A stretch of 64,000 bases of DNA from Glomus cerebriforme (lineage: Eukaryota; Glomeromycota; Glomeromycetes; Glomerales; Glomeraceae): NCBI GenBank assembly GCA_003550305.1, contig QKYT01000012.1:258495-322494 (forward strand), given 5' to 3'. The notes beneath the pieces were generated by a model. The model saw only the letters and a list, made by a program, of their open reading frames with translations, did no database searches and had not been told where the DNA came from. The position numbers and the translations under genes were made by a program. Of this stretch, positions 36,881 through 50,790 are shown one piece after another. The first letter of the stretch is position 1. Each line of letters begins with the position of its first letter.

Positions 36881-37772
36881 TCAGGAGATTTTGGCATTAG
36901 ACAAATCAAGTTCAGGATGCTGTGCTTGAAATTTCTTCAAGATCTCCTCTTTTTTTAATTCTTCTGATGTCTTTTTACCCATTTGTTTTTGACGTTGATC
37001 AAACTGTAAATATATATATATATATATTTTTTTTTTTTTGAATAAAAGTAAAAAAAATTAAATTACAAATAACAAAATATAACATTGGATTCAAAATACC
37101 ATCATTTTCTCCACCATCGCACGAGTTTCACCGTCTAAATCACTTAAGTTAGAATTTTCAGGTTGAATTTTCGTTGTATCAATAGCAGGATGGGTGGTGA
37201 TAACATTTTTCCACCATTCTACTTTATTAACCTTCTCCATGTGAATGAAGATTTCTTTTTGATCCTCTATTTTATGATTGATATGAATGATTTTAAGTTT
37301 CTTAAATAAAATCTTATAATTTATTTGTCTAAATGTAAAATTTACCAAGCGTCCAAGTACTGTCATCAATTTTAACTTCTTTACATAGTTCGCCCTACAA
37401 AATAATCTCAAGTTCTTGTTTACTAATTTATCGTAATATATATATATATATATCAAACAAATAGTCAATACCTCAATAATTGGGGTTTGATTTTTCAATC
37501 CAACGGTTAAATGCTTTTTTTTAATATCAACATTCAAATCCTTAGCTCGTGTTCCCTTTGGTACAGGAACAGTTACATCGACATCTTGTAAAGTCTGTTT
37601 CCACTTATAAGGTAAAGCTAAATTGCAATAAAATTTAGTATAATTCTATAAAAAAAAATAAAGACATTCTTTAAATACCAGCTTGTTCAGCGGCTTCTTT
37701 TTCTTTAGCTATTCTATCATGTTCAGCCTGTTCTTCAGGTGTCATATCTTCATAATTTTTATTGTCTGCCAT
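36881..37772 (-). CDS. nudC: Nuclear movement protein NudC
   Basis: Hsp90/Hsp70 co-chaperone that stabilises dynein-pathway proteins such as LIS1/NudF; needed for nuclear migration in filamentous fungi. Five exons (37772-37679, 37617-37472, 37394-37346, 37266-37100, 37003-36881) give 192 residues, the size of fungal NudC. A charged N-terminus ([20 protein letters not shown]) is followed by the CS domain: [56 protein letters not shown]. Then the NudC C-terminal motif [18 protein letters not shown] and [16 protein letters not shown]. Confidence 0.95.
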
Positions 37773-38195
37773 TTCGTGAATAACCTAAGCAAACGGACAA
37801 AGACATTAAAATATTTATCGCATGATGATCCTCTGGTAAATTGATCACCTGACTTATTAGCACTATAATATACAATATAACCTGTCACACATTTCAGAAT
37901 TCACGTCTATATATGGAAGAGGAACCAATTAAATTTACACAATACAATTCATCCGCGGATGGATAACCGAAAAAGTTTAAATAACCTTGAATAGTTCTAA
38001 GAATAATAATATATACAGTAAATAATATAAAACGCGAAAAATAACCTTCCGATCTATTAGAAATTATCTTACAAAAATAAAAAATCAAGTTTAATAAAAT
38101 ATTTAAAATATTAAAATTCGATTTTCGTAGGATATATTTATTAATTCTATTAAATTTAAAGTACTCTAATAAATAAATATATAAATAAGTAAGGC
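37773..38195. other. Spacer between NudC promoter and ethanolamine kinase 3' end
   Basis: 423 bases, AT-rich; NudC promoter on the left and the 3' UTR of the kinase gene on the right, both genes on the minus strand. The minus-strand frames at 37894-38088 have no recognisable domain. Confidence 0.45.
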
Positions 38196-39752
38196 CTATA
38201 ACGATAAAAATTCATCTTTCCGCCGGTAATACTCGTTAAACCGTAATACAGCGTATTCCAGATAATTGAAATCGATATCCGAAATTTGTGCTTGAATCTA
38301 TTAAAAAAATCAGGGAAAAAAAAGAATTTATGAAAAAAAATCAAATAAAAATCAAATAAAATCAATACAATTGAATATCTACCAAACCCCAAAGTCCCCA
38401 ATAAAAATGAGAAGCTAATGCAAATTTATTGACTTCCCGATATAATACAGAAATTTCTTCATCTGTGGCATCGCGATCTGTAAAAAAAGTCAATTAGCAC
38501 TTTGTTACTGAAGATTTTGATAAACACTTGAAGATATAATACTTACCGGAATTAAATTCATTAAGATAGTGTCTCAACCATTGCCTTTGGAATTTCTTAT
38601 CAGGATACAAACTATAATCACATTCGAATCCAGCAAATTCACAAAAATGGTTTCCGATATCAAATCCTCGGAATCCACAGAATGATGCGTATTCATAATC
38701 AATGAATGAAACCTTATTTGCGGTTTCATTATAAATAATATTGGCATTAAGAAGATCATTATGACAAAACACAACAGGTGAATTAACTTTTGTTAATTCC
38801 TGTTCTAACTCAATTAACTAAATGAAAAATTTATTTAATAAATCATATAAATAAATCATATTCTGGAGTTATAAATAACAATACCTCTTTATTAAGCTTT
38901 TCTGTATTGAGGTATTTTTCGTCATTCTCCCGATTGTCGTAAGATTTTGGTACTATAAAATAAATATATATATATATATATAAATAAATAAACTGATAAT
39001 ACATATCTATTATTAGTAATATGTTCAGTAAATTTTTACCTTCTTTAAGCCATTTTTTTAAAGTAATAAATAAATTTGGATTTTTTTCACCTGCAATATT
39101 CACACCATGCCAAATAGCCAAATTTTTGGCTACTAATGAAGATTTGTTCGGATCACTTAAATCGGCAACAGAAAATACTCTTCCTTGTATAAAACCATAA
39201 GCAATTCCATTATTAAATCGTCCATAAAGAGGTGGTGATAAACCTAAACTCGACAATGCAACCATGTTCTAAAATCAAGATAAAAATCCTAATTAAATTC
39301 AAGTATGTTTAAAATAATTACGTTTAAATTTAATGAGACTTACATATATTTCTTGTTTCCTATCTATTAAAACCTCCGATTTATTGCCATAAATTCGAAT
39401 TAATAATGAAAAATTAAGAGGCTTATTGGTACACTTGATAACTAAGTTATTGAAATTAAGATTCTTTTAAATTGACTTTAAAAATATAAGTTCTGTTTGG
39501 GAAAGTTAGCAAGGAAATACAGTTTTATTTACGTTTATTGGTGATTCCATCTTTACATTGTTCTAGTTTCAGGTCCTCTTTTTTCCAGGTAGGAAATATT
39601 CCCAAAGCAACATGTAAGGCACATTCAAAGATATTCGACGGCGCTACGAAATAATCGATATATTTAATGTTATTTCGTACGTATGCCTCAAGTTCTAAAG
39701 AACTGACTTCAAATGTGCCGTTACTCAACATATTAAAAAGAGAGAGCGGCAA
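38196..39752 (-). CDS. EKI1: Ethanolamine kinase
   Basis: Phosphorylates ethanolamine with ATP, the first step of the CDP-ethanolamine route to phosphatidylethanolamine; cytosolic. Seven exons (39752-39533, 39441-39344, 39268-39040, 38952-38885, 38817-38547, 38477-38383, 38297-38196) give 360 residues. Landmarks: DGITNKLIK and RIYGNKSEVLIDR (nucleotide-binding part), the Brenner-type catalytic motif VVFCHNDLLNANIIY (Asp 226), FIDYEYASF (Asp 245), DIGNHFCEFAGFECDYSLYP and FYWGLWGLIQ with SDIDFNYLEYA. DYSLYP and the overall pattern fit ethanolamine kinase better than choline kinase. MPLSLFNM and an internal Met at position 8 are both possible starts. Confidence 0.92.
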
Positions 39753-40046
39753 AAAAAATCAGTAGAAAATTTAATTGATAGTCGAAAATACTGTTTAGGT
39801 AAAGTGTATGCACTCGTGATATCATCTGGGCGCACTTTTAATATAACTGATAAGTTACATTTCCTAATAAAGTTATAAACACAAAATAATCAACGCGTGT
39901 TACATAGATTATCAAATGATCATTTGGTCATTAACTGCATGTGATTTACTTATAGTACATCACAAAATTTTATTACATATAGGAATTAATAGAAAACAGA
40001 AATTGCTATATACTGTACGTGTATTTTAAAATTAAGTAGTATCAAA
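39753..40046. other. Spacer between ethanolamine kinase and MSH6
   Basis: 294 bases with the kinase promoter and the MSH6 3' UTR, both genes on the minus strand. No gene seen. Confidence 0.4.
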
Positions 40047-43000
40047 TTAGTTCCTAATCCCACTTATAATAGCTTTTAACACTCTAGTCTGTCTCTTCTC
40101 TTTTCCATGTTCAGTCTGATTATCCAATGCTCTATCGCCTACATCATCATCAATTTTTTTAGACGCTGACTTCAACATATATACGAAATCACATTGTGTT
40201 GTAATTGCTACATTAGAACCGTTAGCGGTTAATGTATCATGCAAGCGAGAAGTTTGCTCAAATTCAGCTGCAACAACTTCTGCACGATCTACAATTTCTC
40301 GTGGAACCCCTGCCATATTAGCCACATTCATTCCGTAAGATTTGGGACACACACCAGGCACTAACTTGTAAAGAAAAGTAACCTCTTTTTTGTGCTGGTC
40401 CACTTGACAACTCATGTGTTTAAGAGCAACATTAGGATTTTTGTCAAACTCTTGTGTCAACATGCCATAATGAGTAGAAAATAGCCCTAAACAACCAATG
40501 TGCGTTGCCAAATAATGTAAAACAGAATAAGCAATGGCATAACCATCAAAGGTTGAAGTACCGCGACCTAATTCATCAAGAATAACCATAGATCTTGGTG
40601 TTGCTTCATGTAAAATCTTTGAAGTTTCGTTTAATTCTACCATGAAAGTACTTTGTCCTGCCAGGATATTATCATTTGCGCCAATGCGTGTATAAATTCT
40701 ATCAAAGGGTGTCAAACGACACTTTCTTGCAGGCACATAACAACCTAACTGTGCCATAATAATTGCTACACAATTCTGTAATTATGATGACATACATTAT
40801 AGATTATTCAATACTTAGATATAAATAAACTTACTAAATAAAAGAGTTTCGAACCTGACGCAAAAACGTAGATTTTCCACCCATGTTAGGACCGGTCAAT
40901 AAGATTATATTTTGATTATCTCCTCCCAAAAATGTATCATTAGGTATGAAATTTGTTGCGACACTATTTAACAAGATCGAATAAGTATTTATTAGCAAAT
41001 AATAACATTTAAAAGTCCTCGTTATCCTCATAACATACCTAGGTGTAACGCAAGGGTGTCTTAGTTCTTCGAATTCCAAAACACTCGGTCCATCTTGCAA
41101 AAATTGAGGTCGGCATGTTGGTTCTGTAGAATAATGATAAATAACTTAAATATTTCTTCATTATTCATAAATTTTTTATAATCACATCGTAATAACTTAC
41201 CGCCTAATGCCGTTGAACTAGTTGCCAAGCTAAGCAAACAGTCTATCTCGGCGATTATTTTAACCGCAGAAAACCATTTCTGATAGTTATCATCAAACTT
41301 TTCATAAAATCTTCCTTGTAAAGATTTTAAAGTGTTAGATTTAGTTTCAAGTGATTCCTGAAGATCCCTTATAAGTTTTTGGAGAGTGGGATTCCAATAG
41401 CGATTAACTTTCTGAGTACGCGACAATTTTTTCCAATCATTCGGGACTTTTATGGTATTTGGGACTTCAAGCTGATAAATTTCCTTTCCAATATCTTTAT
41501 ACACAATCTTATTAGACCTAATAAAAAAAAATCAATCAAGTATAATACCAAATGGTAATCGTATCTGACTATAAAAAGTTTTAACATACTTCAATGATTT
41601 TTTTGTCTCCTTTAAATGATCATCTAGTTGCTTTTCAACTGCACAAAGTTTTTGATTAATTGCATCATAATCCTCTTCAATACCAGGGTAAGGTAATAAT
41701 TCTCCTGTTTAAAAGCATATGTGCAATCAATATTAATATGAATTTGTATCTACAAGTGATAATCGAAAAGAAAATAATTACCCTCTTTTTCAGCTTGATC
41801 ATGATCGAAAGCTTCCTTAAAATATGATAACATGGGAGATAGGTCCGGCATGTTTTTAAATAATCCAAGTAATTTATCTGAATAAAATGTTTTTGCATAT
41901 TCCCCAAGTTTTTCTACTGCGGTCTATATTTTTAAAATAAATAAAATCATGTTATCTTAGATGAAATTTTCACCATGATATTAAAAAACTTACAAACCTT
42001 TAACTTTTCGAAAGCGTTTAATACGAGTAAGAAGTCTTTTACTCTGCATGTTCCTGCATGAATCCGACTGATCAATCTTTCCAGGTCTGGAAAATGTAAA
42101 AACGTTTCGTCAAATAATTCACGAAAACCAGGATGCTTATTTAATTCTTCAACTGCATTTAATCGTTCATTAATGTCATCTACGTTTCGAAGTGGATGAC
42201 ATAACCACTGTTTAAAAGTTCGTTTGCCTATTTTTAAAATAAACGATATCATGTTAAATATGTAATAATAATAGTTAAAATACTTATCAATATTATTTAA
42301 AAATTGTTCACCAAATGGCGTGACGCAATGATTTAACAATTTAAACACAGTTCCTTGATCGCTTCCATCTAAGTTATTCTCAAAAATTTCAAGATTTGCT
42401 AAGGTTTGACCGTCAAGAATAAGCGAAGCGCTATGACAAATTGGGTCATATAGTCTAAAATTTCGTAACGATACTAGTTCTTCATCAAGTTTCAACTTGT
42501 TTTTTTTATCCGAAGAATAAGTTGATCTTTAAAAAATGTCATTTTCATTAAAAATATGATTTAAAATAAACTAACTTACCGAACGTAAATACCAAATTAG
42601 TCCTAAAAGGATATATGTTGAATAAGAAACCTTCTCAATTTAAAAGATTTAACATAAAAAGGCCGTTCAAATAATACGTACCACCAAGCGCAGATAACAT
42701 TAAAGGTTTGTTTTGAGATACTTTAATCGCTTCGGGCCAAGTTTCTAGTTAGATAACCATTTAATTAATATATATAGTAATATTATAATTTATTCTGTAA
42801 TACATTCCCAAAAAATTACCTGAGTTACATCCATTATCATCATCTTCTATCGTTTCACCATTTATATCATCCTGTTCAGATGAATTCTTTGGTTTATTAG
42901 AAAAATATCGAGAAAATCTAATCTCGCTCCAAGTTGCATCTGCATCCCAAAATTCTCTTTCAGGTATGAGCCCGGTCCATATTGGGGAATTAATGCATGT

Positions 43001-45369
43001 TTTTAAAATGCGCTGTGAACGCTTATTAAGCATTCCCTAATAAATCAAATTTTTATTAAATAATAATTCTAACAATTTACAAAATTTTATATTGTTAAAT
43101 TATTAGGTCACGAATACTAACCTTTTCGTAAACTATTTCTTTCGGTTTGACTTGCATGATTAAAGTTTCAAATTTAGTCCGATCAATGTCATCGACAAAT
43201 GACGCAAGATTGAATTCCCCAGTCGCGGTATCAACAAAGCAGATGCCGTAAGCAGGCAGATCAATTTCGGTTGGACAATGTTCCTGCGTGCATAAAAAGG
43301 TTAACTTGTTAAAATTCATAATGCTTGATAGATAATAGTGCATATAATTAGCTCAAATATGATAATAACTTTAATTGACATGCAATAAGTTGACATTTCA
43401 TCGGTTAACAATCCACCATCTACAATTGTTCCAGCAGTGAGAATAGAAGTTAACTGACGTCTTATAACCTTCTCCTCCTGTAATGCATTCGACATTATTA
43501 ATAAATATATCAAATCCAACAAAATAGGGAAACCCACAGATAATTACCTTTTTATTGCTTGCTTTTTCGCGCATTTCTTTGCCTAACGCTGTCTCCATTT
43601 GATCAACTCTCGCGACCTTGTGACTTTTAATAGTTTGCAAAAAAAAAAAAAATTAGTTAATAGAAAATTTTCCTTCCCTCATATAAAACTGCCAATAATT
43701 TACCCTTTTGCAATAAATTGAGCTGCCCAATGTTCAAAAGAAGACTCAGGTACACCGACCATACGCATATTGACCCGATCTGTAAGTTTAAGATCGAATT
43801 CTTTGTGACCAATATCTGCATCACGTTCATATAGCTCTAAGCAAGTTAAAGGAAGGTATTGTCAGTTTAATTACTTTTAACGCGTGATAATAACTAAACG
43901 GCATATCCTAAAATTTACCATAAAATTTTCCTTTCTTGAAAAATACGACCTAGAATTAAATAGGATGTTATCCTTAATTACAAAATAATGAATTCATTCA
44001 AGTTATGTAAATTTAATATAATATACAGTATCCCAGTGATTAGATTTGATTTCCCAGTATTGTTTTTCGAATGGTGTGAACTTTGCAGATTCAGAAATAT
44101 ACAATGTACGTGGATCATAATTAGGTGATCCTTTTGAATTTATACAAATTTATTAAATTTCATTCAAAGAATAGCATTCAAAATACAAGAAAATAATACC
44201 TTCTGGATTTCCATCCGCATCACAAACATTTTGCAACCAGCTGTATCGCTCCTCATTTTTGGTTTTAAAATCTACGGCACGTTGCTTACAAAAAAAATAT
44301 AATAAATGATTATTTAGTTAATAATAATAATAATAATAATTTACATTTATAGAGTTTCAAAGATTTGTACCTTCTTTTTCTCAGTATTAGTCATATGAAC
44401 TGAAGATGAGAAACTCGAACCACGACGAACAGATGAATTCGAGGAAAATGCCTAATAATGATAAAAAGGATATTATAATTTATCGATTAAAGGAAACTTT
44501 GGATTCAACATATAAATTAAATAACCTTTAGTTTATCCTGGACCGTCTTTGTAGAAGCAAAATTTTCATTTTGGCTTTTTCGAGAAAATCTTTTACTTAT
44601 GCCCGCTGAATTATCTTCCATATCCTCCTCACTAGCCACTATAACAACATTATAAGAATAAATAATTTGTGGTGTTAATCACGCATTAAAAAATTTGAAT
44701 TAATCTCCTACCAAAATTATCGCTTTCATTTTGCTCAAAATTATCGACATATTCATCATTGTCATCATTTTTAACTTTCTTTCGTTGAATTGAATTTTTT
44801 TGTACATGAGATTTCTCTGTTGTTTGATATCATAAAATGATTAGTATGCATCATGTACCTCAAAAACAAAATAGTGTCACAAACATACTTGGAGGATCCA
44901 CAATATCGAGTTTATTATCCGAATCATCTTCATCAGATGAAACGTAAATTTTGCGCTTAACTCTTCGCTACAAGATACGAAACATACAAAGAATTTTTAT
45001 ATTCAAAACATCAATTCTTTAATAAATAGAGTATTATTAACTTACTCTCAAAATATTTCTTCCCAAAGTTGATTCTTCAGTTGCTTCAGCAACACTAGTA
45101 GTTTCTACATTATTTTCTGGCTCGTCATCGATATTTTGTATACTTTTCTCTCGCTGAGTCTTAGGAGTTACGGGAGTTAGAGGTAACTCAAGTTTCTCGG
45201 AACCTTTTTTTTTATTACTAGCTTCTGCTGTTGGAGTAGGTAATTCCTTTTTAAGAAACGAAAGAAGGGTACTTTGAGTTGCAGCTTGGGTAGAGTTTTT
45301 TCCCGTCTTTTTATTTTGTACTGAATCCATTTTCGATTGTCCCTTATTTTCTTTCCTGATAATTGGCAT
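40047..45369 (-). CDS. MSH6: DNA mismatch repair protein MSH6 (MutS homologue)
   Basis: Partner of MSH2 in MutS-alpha, which recognises base mismatches and short loops in nuclear DNA. Twenty-three exons joined by hand give 1204 residues in frame. The N-terminus has a PCNA-interaction-like motif QSTLLSFL (from residue 32) and a charged disordered region, without a PWWP domain. The mismatch-binding Phe-x-Glu is in GKFYELYE (Phe 306, Glu 308), split by an intron. Then the connector, lever ([19 protein letters not shown]) and ATPase: [10 protein letters not shown] (Walker A, about 950-958), [14 protein letters not shown] (Walker B Asp 1029-Glu 1030), FSTHYG and [13 protein letters not shown]. Exon 15 is 23 nt (42580-42602), restored by splicing to the acceptor at 42496, which gives [24 protein letters not shown] (45535-45540) lies about 165 bp upstream of the start. 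Confidence 0.96.
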
Positions 45370-46497
45370 TTTTGACGAAACTTTCTTTCATAAGCTGTTA
45401 TTAACCCGAAAAAAAACGCGTGAGAATACAACAAAGTACTCGTGTCGAAATCGCGTCTCTCTTTATAAGCCAATGAATTCAATTACACAAACCTCCTAAA
45501 ATAAATTTTGTAAATCAGAATCTACCCGAACTGCCACGTGATTTTAAGCATATTCTTAAAATTATATTATATTTATTACAGTATTTATACAATATATATA
45601 TAATTTATTTTTTTTTTACTAATATTTAAATGATTAGAAAAAAATATTTAATTAATACTATTAGTCAAAGTATTGTAGCTTAATCTTGCAGAATGAAACT
45701 AAAGAAACATATAAAAAGCACTTATATTATATTTAGTAAACCTGTAATTATAATAAATTTCAAAAATATTATAAAATATTCCTTTTTTTAAAATATATAT
45801 TGTAAGTTTATATAAAATTAGAAAAAAGGAATCTATGTTAATTACTGCCATTAAATCTTCTTTTTTTTATTTATACTATAAGAAAAAAATATTTATTAAT
45901 AAAAGATTTATTTACAAAAATATTGTTTATTCATATTTTTAAATATAAACTATTTAATAAACTGCTCATTTTACCAATTTTAGCATGTTCTTTATCTCAA
46001 TATTCTGTTAATATAATTATGTAATAACCCTTTATTTTTAAAATTTGATTTATATTTATTTTTAATCATAATTTTTATCATAAATAAAGATGAAAGTAAA
46101 TGTATAATGATAAATAATAGTGTATAGTTTAGTTAATTGAGTTTTTCATAAATCAATCCCTTAGATGATATAATGTTTAATATACAAGTAATATAATAAT
46201 ATCATATTATAATACTCTAAACTTTCAGTTGAAATCATAACCTTATAAGCTCTTCTCCTTTGCTCACCTTTTTTTTTATGATCCCATGATGACTTGCATG
46301 CAAGAGCTCAAAAAAGGAACTGAACAAAAGCAACAAAAGCTAATAAAAGCCATAAGGAATAAAAGGTATTGATACAATAAAAATAACTTTTATAAATTGA
46401 AAAGAATATTAAAATATATTAGTAAAACACAACCACCCACGTGGTCAAATAGATCTGACATATAACAAAGGAAAATTAAAGTCCATGCTAAAGAAAC
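45370..46497. other. MSH6 upstream region and spacer
   Basis: About 1.1 kb. The first 170 bases are GC-richer and likely the MSH6 promoter/5' UTR; 45545-46200 is very AT-rich; 46240-46497 is less biased and probably the 3' UTR of the next minus-strand gene. CACGTG occurs at 45535 and 46438. No gene seen. Confidence 0.5.
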
Positions 46498-48025
46498 TTA
46501 ATATTTCTGCAGGCTTCCGGGTAAAACCTCTTGTTGAAATAGTTCGCCACTAAATTTATTTTCTTCTTCTTCAGAATTGATAGCGGGTTGCAACATTGGT
46601 TTCTGTCTACCGCGCAATGATCGTGGTAAAAAGTATTTAACATAACCCAATATTGTAATTGTGAGATTAAGTGGCAAGAAAACAACTTGCATCATACTAC
46701 GTGAAATTGTTGTCGCTTGTTCCTCTTGTAACTTATAAGCAATAAATGTATCATATTCTCGCAATTTTGTTTCCAAATAAGCAAATCTCTCTTCTGAATA
46801 ATTTCGAAGATATTGTTCTTTTTTCTCATATCTCCTAACTGCTTTATTCAATTGTGAAAGAGTAGGTTCAAATCCATCTCTAACGTTAATAACGTCCCGT
46901 TTTGTAGCAAATCCACGACGTAATTGAGAAAATTCATATTCTAAATGTTGTACACGTCGTTTCAACAATTCAACCTCTGTACTTGGATAATGAACTTGCT
47001 CTTGAAGATGCAAAGTTCGATTTTTCGCAAGACTAGCAATGTGCATTAAAGGACGAATACCGGCAGCAAACACAAAAAGAACAATGTTGAAATGAGAAAT
47101 ATATTTGTCATAATTCAAGTACATTTTTGCTCCATGTAACGCATATCCACCAATAATTGGTGAGGCAATTACAAGCAACAAAGCCCATAATTCTTGACGA
47201 CGAAGCTCTTTAGCAGCCTGATTTCGTCTTTCTTCTTGAGAAGGATCTGCAGTCTGCTCGGGAAGATTCTCATTTATAACACGTCTAGATCTAGCCGCGT
47301 AATAAAGTTCCCAGGGAACTAAAAAATAATAAAGTTAAATTCTAATTTATATATATAAAAAAAAATAAATATAAACCTCAATAAATTTTTTAAATACCTT
47401 TGATAATATTGTAAAGATAAAATGCAATCAATAACAATAACAGGAAATCACTCCATACATCAGATTTGCCGTAAATAAGAGCGCCCATCGGTGGCACTAC
47501 AGCAAAAGCAATGGGCCAACTATAAGCATGCGAGGAAAATGAATCCGTGGTAGGATCTTTCATCATTTCTGGAGGTCCTGTAGGTATTTCGCGATTATCA
47601 GATTTCTCTCGTTGTTGTTGTTTACGATCATTTTTCGATGCATTTATTGATCGATTTTGAACAGAGGGATTATTATCGTTATCAATATTAACGTTGGACA
47701 GTATGTGCATAGTATTGTGTGAATTTGTTATACTGGCTATAGAAGGAGTTGAACCATTATGAGATACTGGCAAGGACATATCAGAAGCGTCACCAAAATT
47801 AAAATTATCTGAAATAGTTTTATTTTTGGACTTTCTAGATCGTAACTGTTTATCAGGTACTGCTATTTCTGGGTGTAAATTAAAACCAGAAGTATTAGTT
47901 GCCGAAGGAGTTGGAGGTTGTGGTGTTTGTGTTTGACTCGCAAACTTTGAAGCGGCAATTAACTCTTGGATATTTAATTCGTCTTCCTTGTCATATAAAG
48001 CCTGCGTCGTTTCTGTAAGTGTCAT
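46498..48025 (-). CDS. Conserved-looking fungal multipass membrane protein with coiled coil, function unknown
   Basis: I do not recognise the family. Two exons (48025-47398, 47318-46498) give 482 residues. The first 160 residues are hydrophilic, Asn/Ser/Thr/Pro-rich. Hydrophobic segments lie at about 170-186, 193-209, 254-271 and 286-303, with a further one at about 420-438. Between them, residues about 320-415 form a long charged heptad-like region (VELLKRRVQHLEYEFSQLRR, then EKKEQYLRNYSEERFAYLE) that should be a coiled coil. The tail is acidic and Gln-rich. Good composition, a clean intron and gene-island position say it is real. The layout suggests an organelle or ER membrane protein with an exposed coiled-coil scaffold; this is only inference. 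Confidence 0.75.
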
Positions 48026-50790
48026 TAGTTCTTTGTTATATAACTAGACTTTTTAGATTCTTTTCAAGAGCCAAATAATTGTATATTAAACAGGAATATA
48101 TAATAAATAAAAGTTAACAGAGAATTATTTTAAGATATTTATTGGTTTTTATATGCTACTTTAAAAAAAATAAGGCTGTAAAAAAAACGAGTTTTTGAAA
48201 GGGAAAAAAATTTTGCGTTTCAATATTTCAATGGTTAATCAGATAACATAAAGTAGATGATGTTACTCTAATTTTTTATATACTGTTAAAATAAAAAAAA
48301 TATATACTTTATAAAATAATAATTTATACTCTCGTGTGTGGGAAACGCGATGATGATTACATTGAGGATATATTAAGAGAAAAATATTATTATTTATTAA
48401 CGGGATAAATATTAAATAACTACTATAAAGGTTACTAGATTTCGTCTTAATATTTTATGGTGGATGTTAGCGGGGATTAAGCTCATTCCTCTTGTGGTTA
48501 CGATATCGAAGAGTGTTTCATAGCATTTAGGCCGAATGATGTCACGGTGTTTCAAATTTCTTTATATCAATCAAGAGATGAACCAGATTATTTTATTTTG
48601 TAAAGAAAGTTTAGTGCAAAGTGGATCTCTCACAGACAAAGATCCACAATCATTAATTCTTACCCTTTATTTTTTTTTTTTTTATCCCGCCATAATATGC
48701 ATCTGGAACATCAGGCAGATTATGGGGTAGCATATTTCCTGCGGAAAAATAAATTCATGTGAATTTAATCCATGCGAACATGATAACGTTTTTGGATCGC
48801 GACTCACGCGCGTCGTGAAATAAATTTTTTTTTTGTTATCATAGTATCCCGATATTTTGGTCACAAACATGTGAAGATATTTTGATAAAAAAAATGGATA
48901 ACAGATAAGTTATTTTTCCAAATAACAATATACTATTATGACGATAAAACTGTAAATCATGAAAAGCAATATAGCAAATTAACCAAAAGGATCGAACTAA
49001 ACTTGGTGTTTTCTTAACCCGGAAATATATTAGACATCACCATTTATAGCAATAATCGGCATGTATGGTCAAGTTAGTATCACGACTCCACGAGTAATCC
49101 ACGGTATATTTTTTACTGCCATGAAAATCCATTTGTCGATCGTATCAAGTATCATACGGATATGTACTGTATATATAATTCAAATATGATATATACTTTC
49201 TGTAAAGATTTAGAATTTAATAAATTAATACTTATGATAAAAAAATAAATAAATAAATAATAATTTTAATATATTAAAACTGTATTATTATATGAATTGG
49301 TTGTATTTCTTATTCTTTAAACATCTTGCATAGTAATTATAAAAATATTATATGAATTTATTAATAAATTTGTCAAAGATTTTAAAGGGTTTACTTTTTA
49401 ATTTAATATATTTATTAAAAATAATAGTGATTAAAGAATATAAAGAAGTAATGTTTAAATAATCATAACAGATAAGCAAAAATTATAAAAGTTAAAAAAA
49501 AATAAAATTATTATTTTAAAATTTTTTTTTTATTTCTTTTATTCTACTGTAATTTTTTTTTTTTGAAAATAAATGAATATGTTTATTTATTTAATTACCA
49601 TTAAGTAATAGATCACAAAATAGCTTTTTTGAGACTCAAATCAAATCCAAGTTAAGTTCAAATTGAATTATCAAAATCCTGATTTAATCTAATCTATTTG
49701 AAATTCTAATTACCATATAAAATAGTGATTTGAGGTAATGTATTATGATTTGTTTTAGAAAATTTTTACACATAATATGAATAAAATATTACTCATCATA
49801 TATAACAAGCAAGGTTATAAGAGTAAGCCTTTAAGTTAAAGTCTCTTTAGATAATATACTTCTCAATCTTACCTATATTACTAATATATATACTAAAAAA
49901 TATAATAATTTGAAAATTTTACTATCTTTATCTCTATTAAATTATATAAACTAGTTTTTGATAACATATCAGTTAAGAATTCTGAATTAAAATAACTGCT
50001 TACAAAACTATAAAACTATACAAATATATACTCCTATTTAAAAACCTTTATCATAAATATACTTATATAATTTCTAAATCCAAATAGGCTAATTTTTAAT
50101 GGCTCTTTTAAGTATTTCAATACCTTACTATAGCTAACTTACTATTAATCTATAAAAACCTTTATCATAAATATACTTATTATAAATAAAAAAAAAATAC
50201 TTTAACTATTCAAATTCATTCTTATAAATTTTTTTACTATTCTAATTATATATTTCAAACTTTTTTTTTTTTTTTTACTTTTTTTTAAATTTTTTTATTT
50301 TTATTAAAATATTAATTAGAATTAATAATAAAAAATGCTAATAGCAATATGTAACAAAAAATTAAAAGTGAATTAATAATAAAATTATCAATATAACAGG
50401 GTTTAAAGATAAATTAATAATTATATGTCTAGTAATTTTTTATATATTTGCATATATTTAAAGTATTGATAATTTTTTAATTTGAAATTTTCTTATTTTC
50501 TAATTTAATAATATTATTTTTTTAGTTTTTCATTAGTTTTTTTTAAACTTATTATTTTATTTTTTACTTTAAATATTTAAAATAATCTTTTCATTAAGAA
50601 ATTTTAATATATTATTTATTTTATTTAACATTAATTTTTAATATTAATTCAATCTGAAATAATACCAACTAATTTATTAAAAGTAAATAAAAACTTAAAT
50701 AATACAAATTAATTATTAATAATTTATCTTATTAATAATATTTTAATAAATTAAAATATATAGTTAATAATATAGTATATTAAATATTAA
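48026..50790. other. Gene-poor region, edge of the gene island
   Basis: 48030-49170 has moderate base composition and includes the promoter of the membrane-protein gene. The short frames at 48536-48730 (plus) and 48682-48870 (minus) overlap and show no domain. From 49200 on the sequence is A/T low-complexity with no supported gene. Confidence 0.5.

Noticed and set aside
48536..48870. Overlapping 64- and 62-codon frames on opposite strands
   Set aside because: No domain, mutual overlap and chance length for this DNA.
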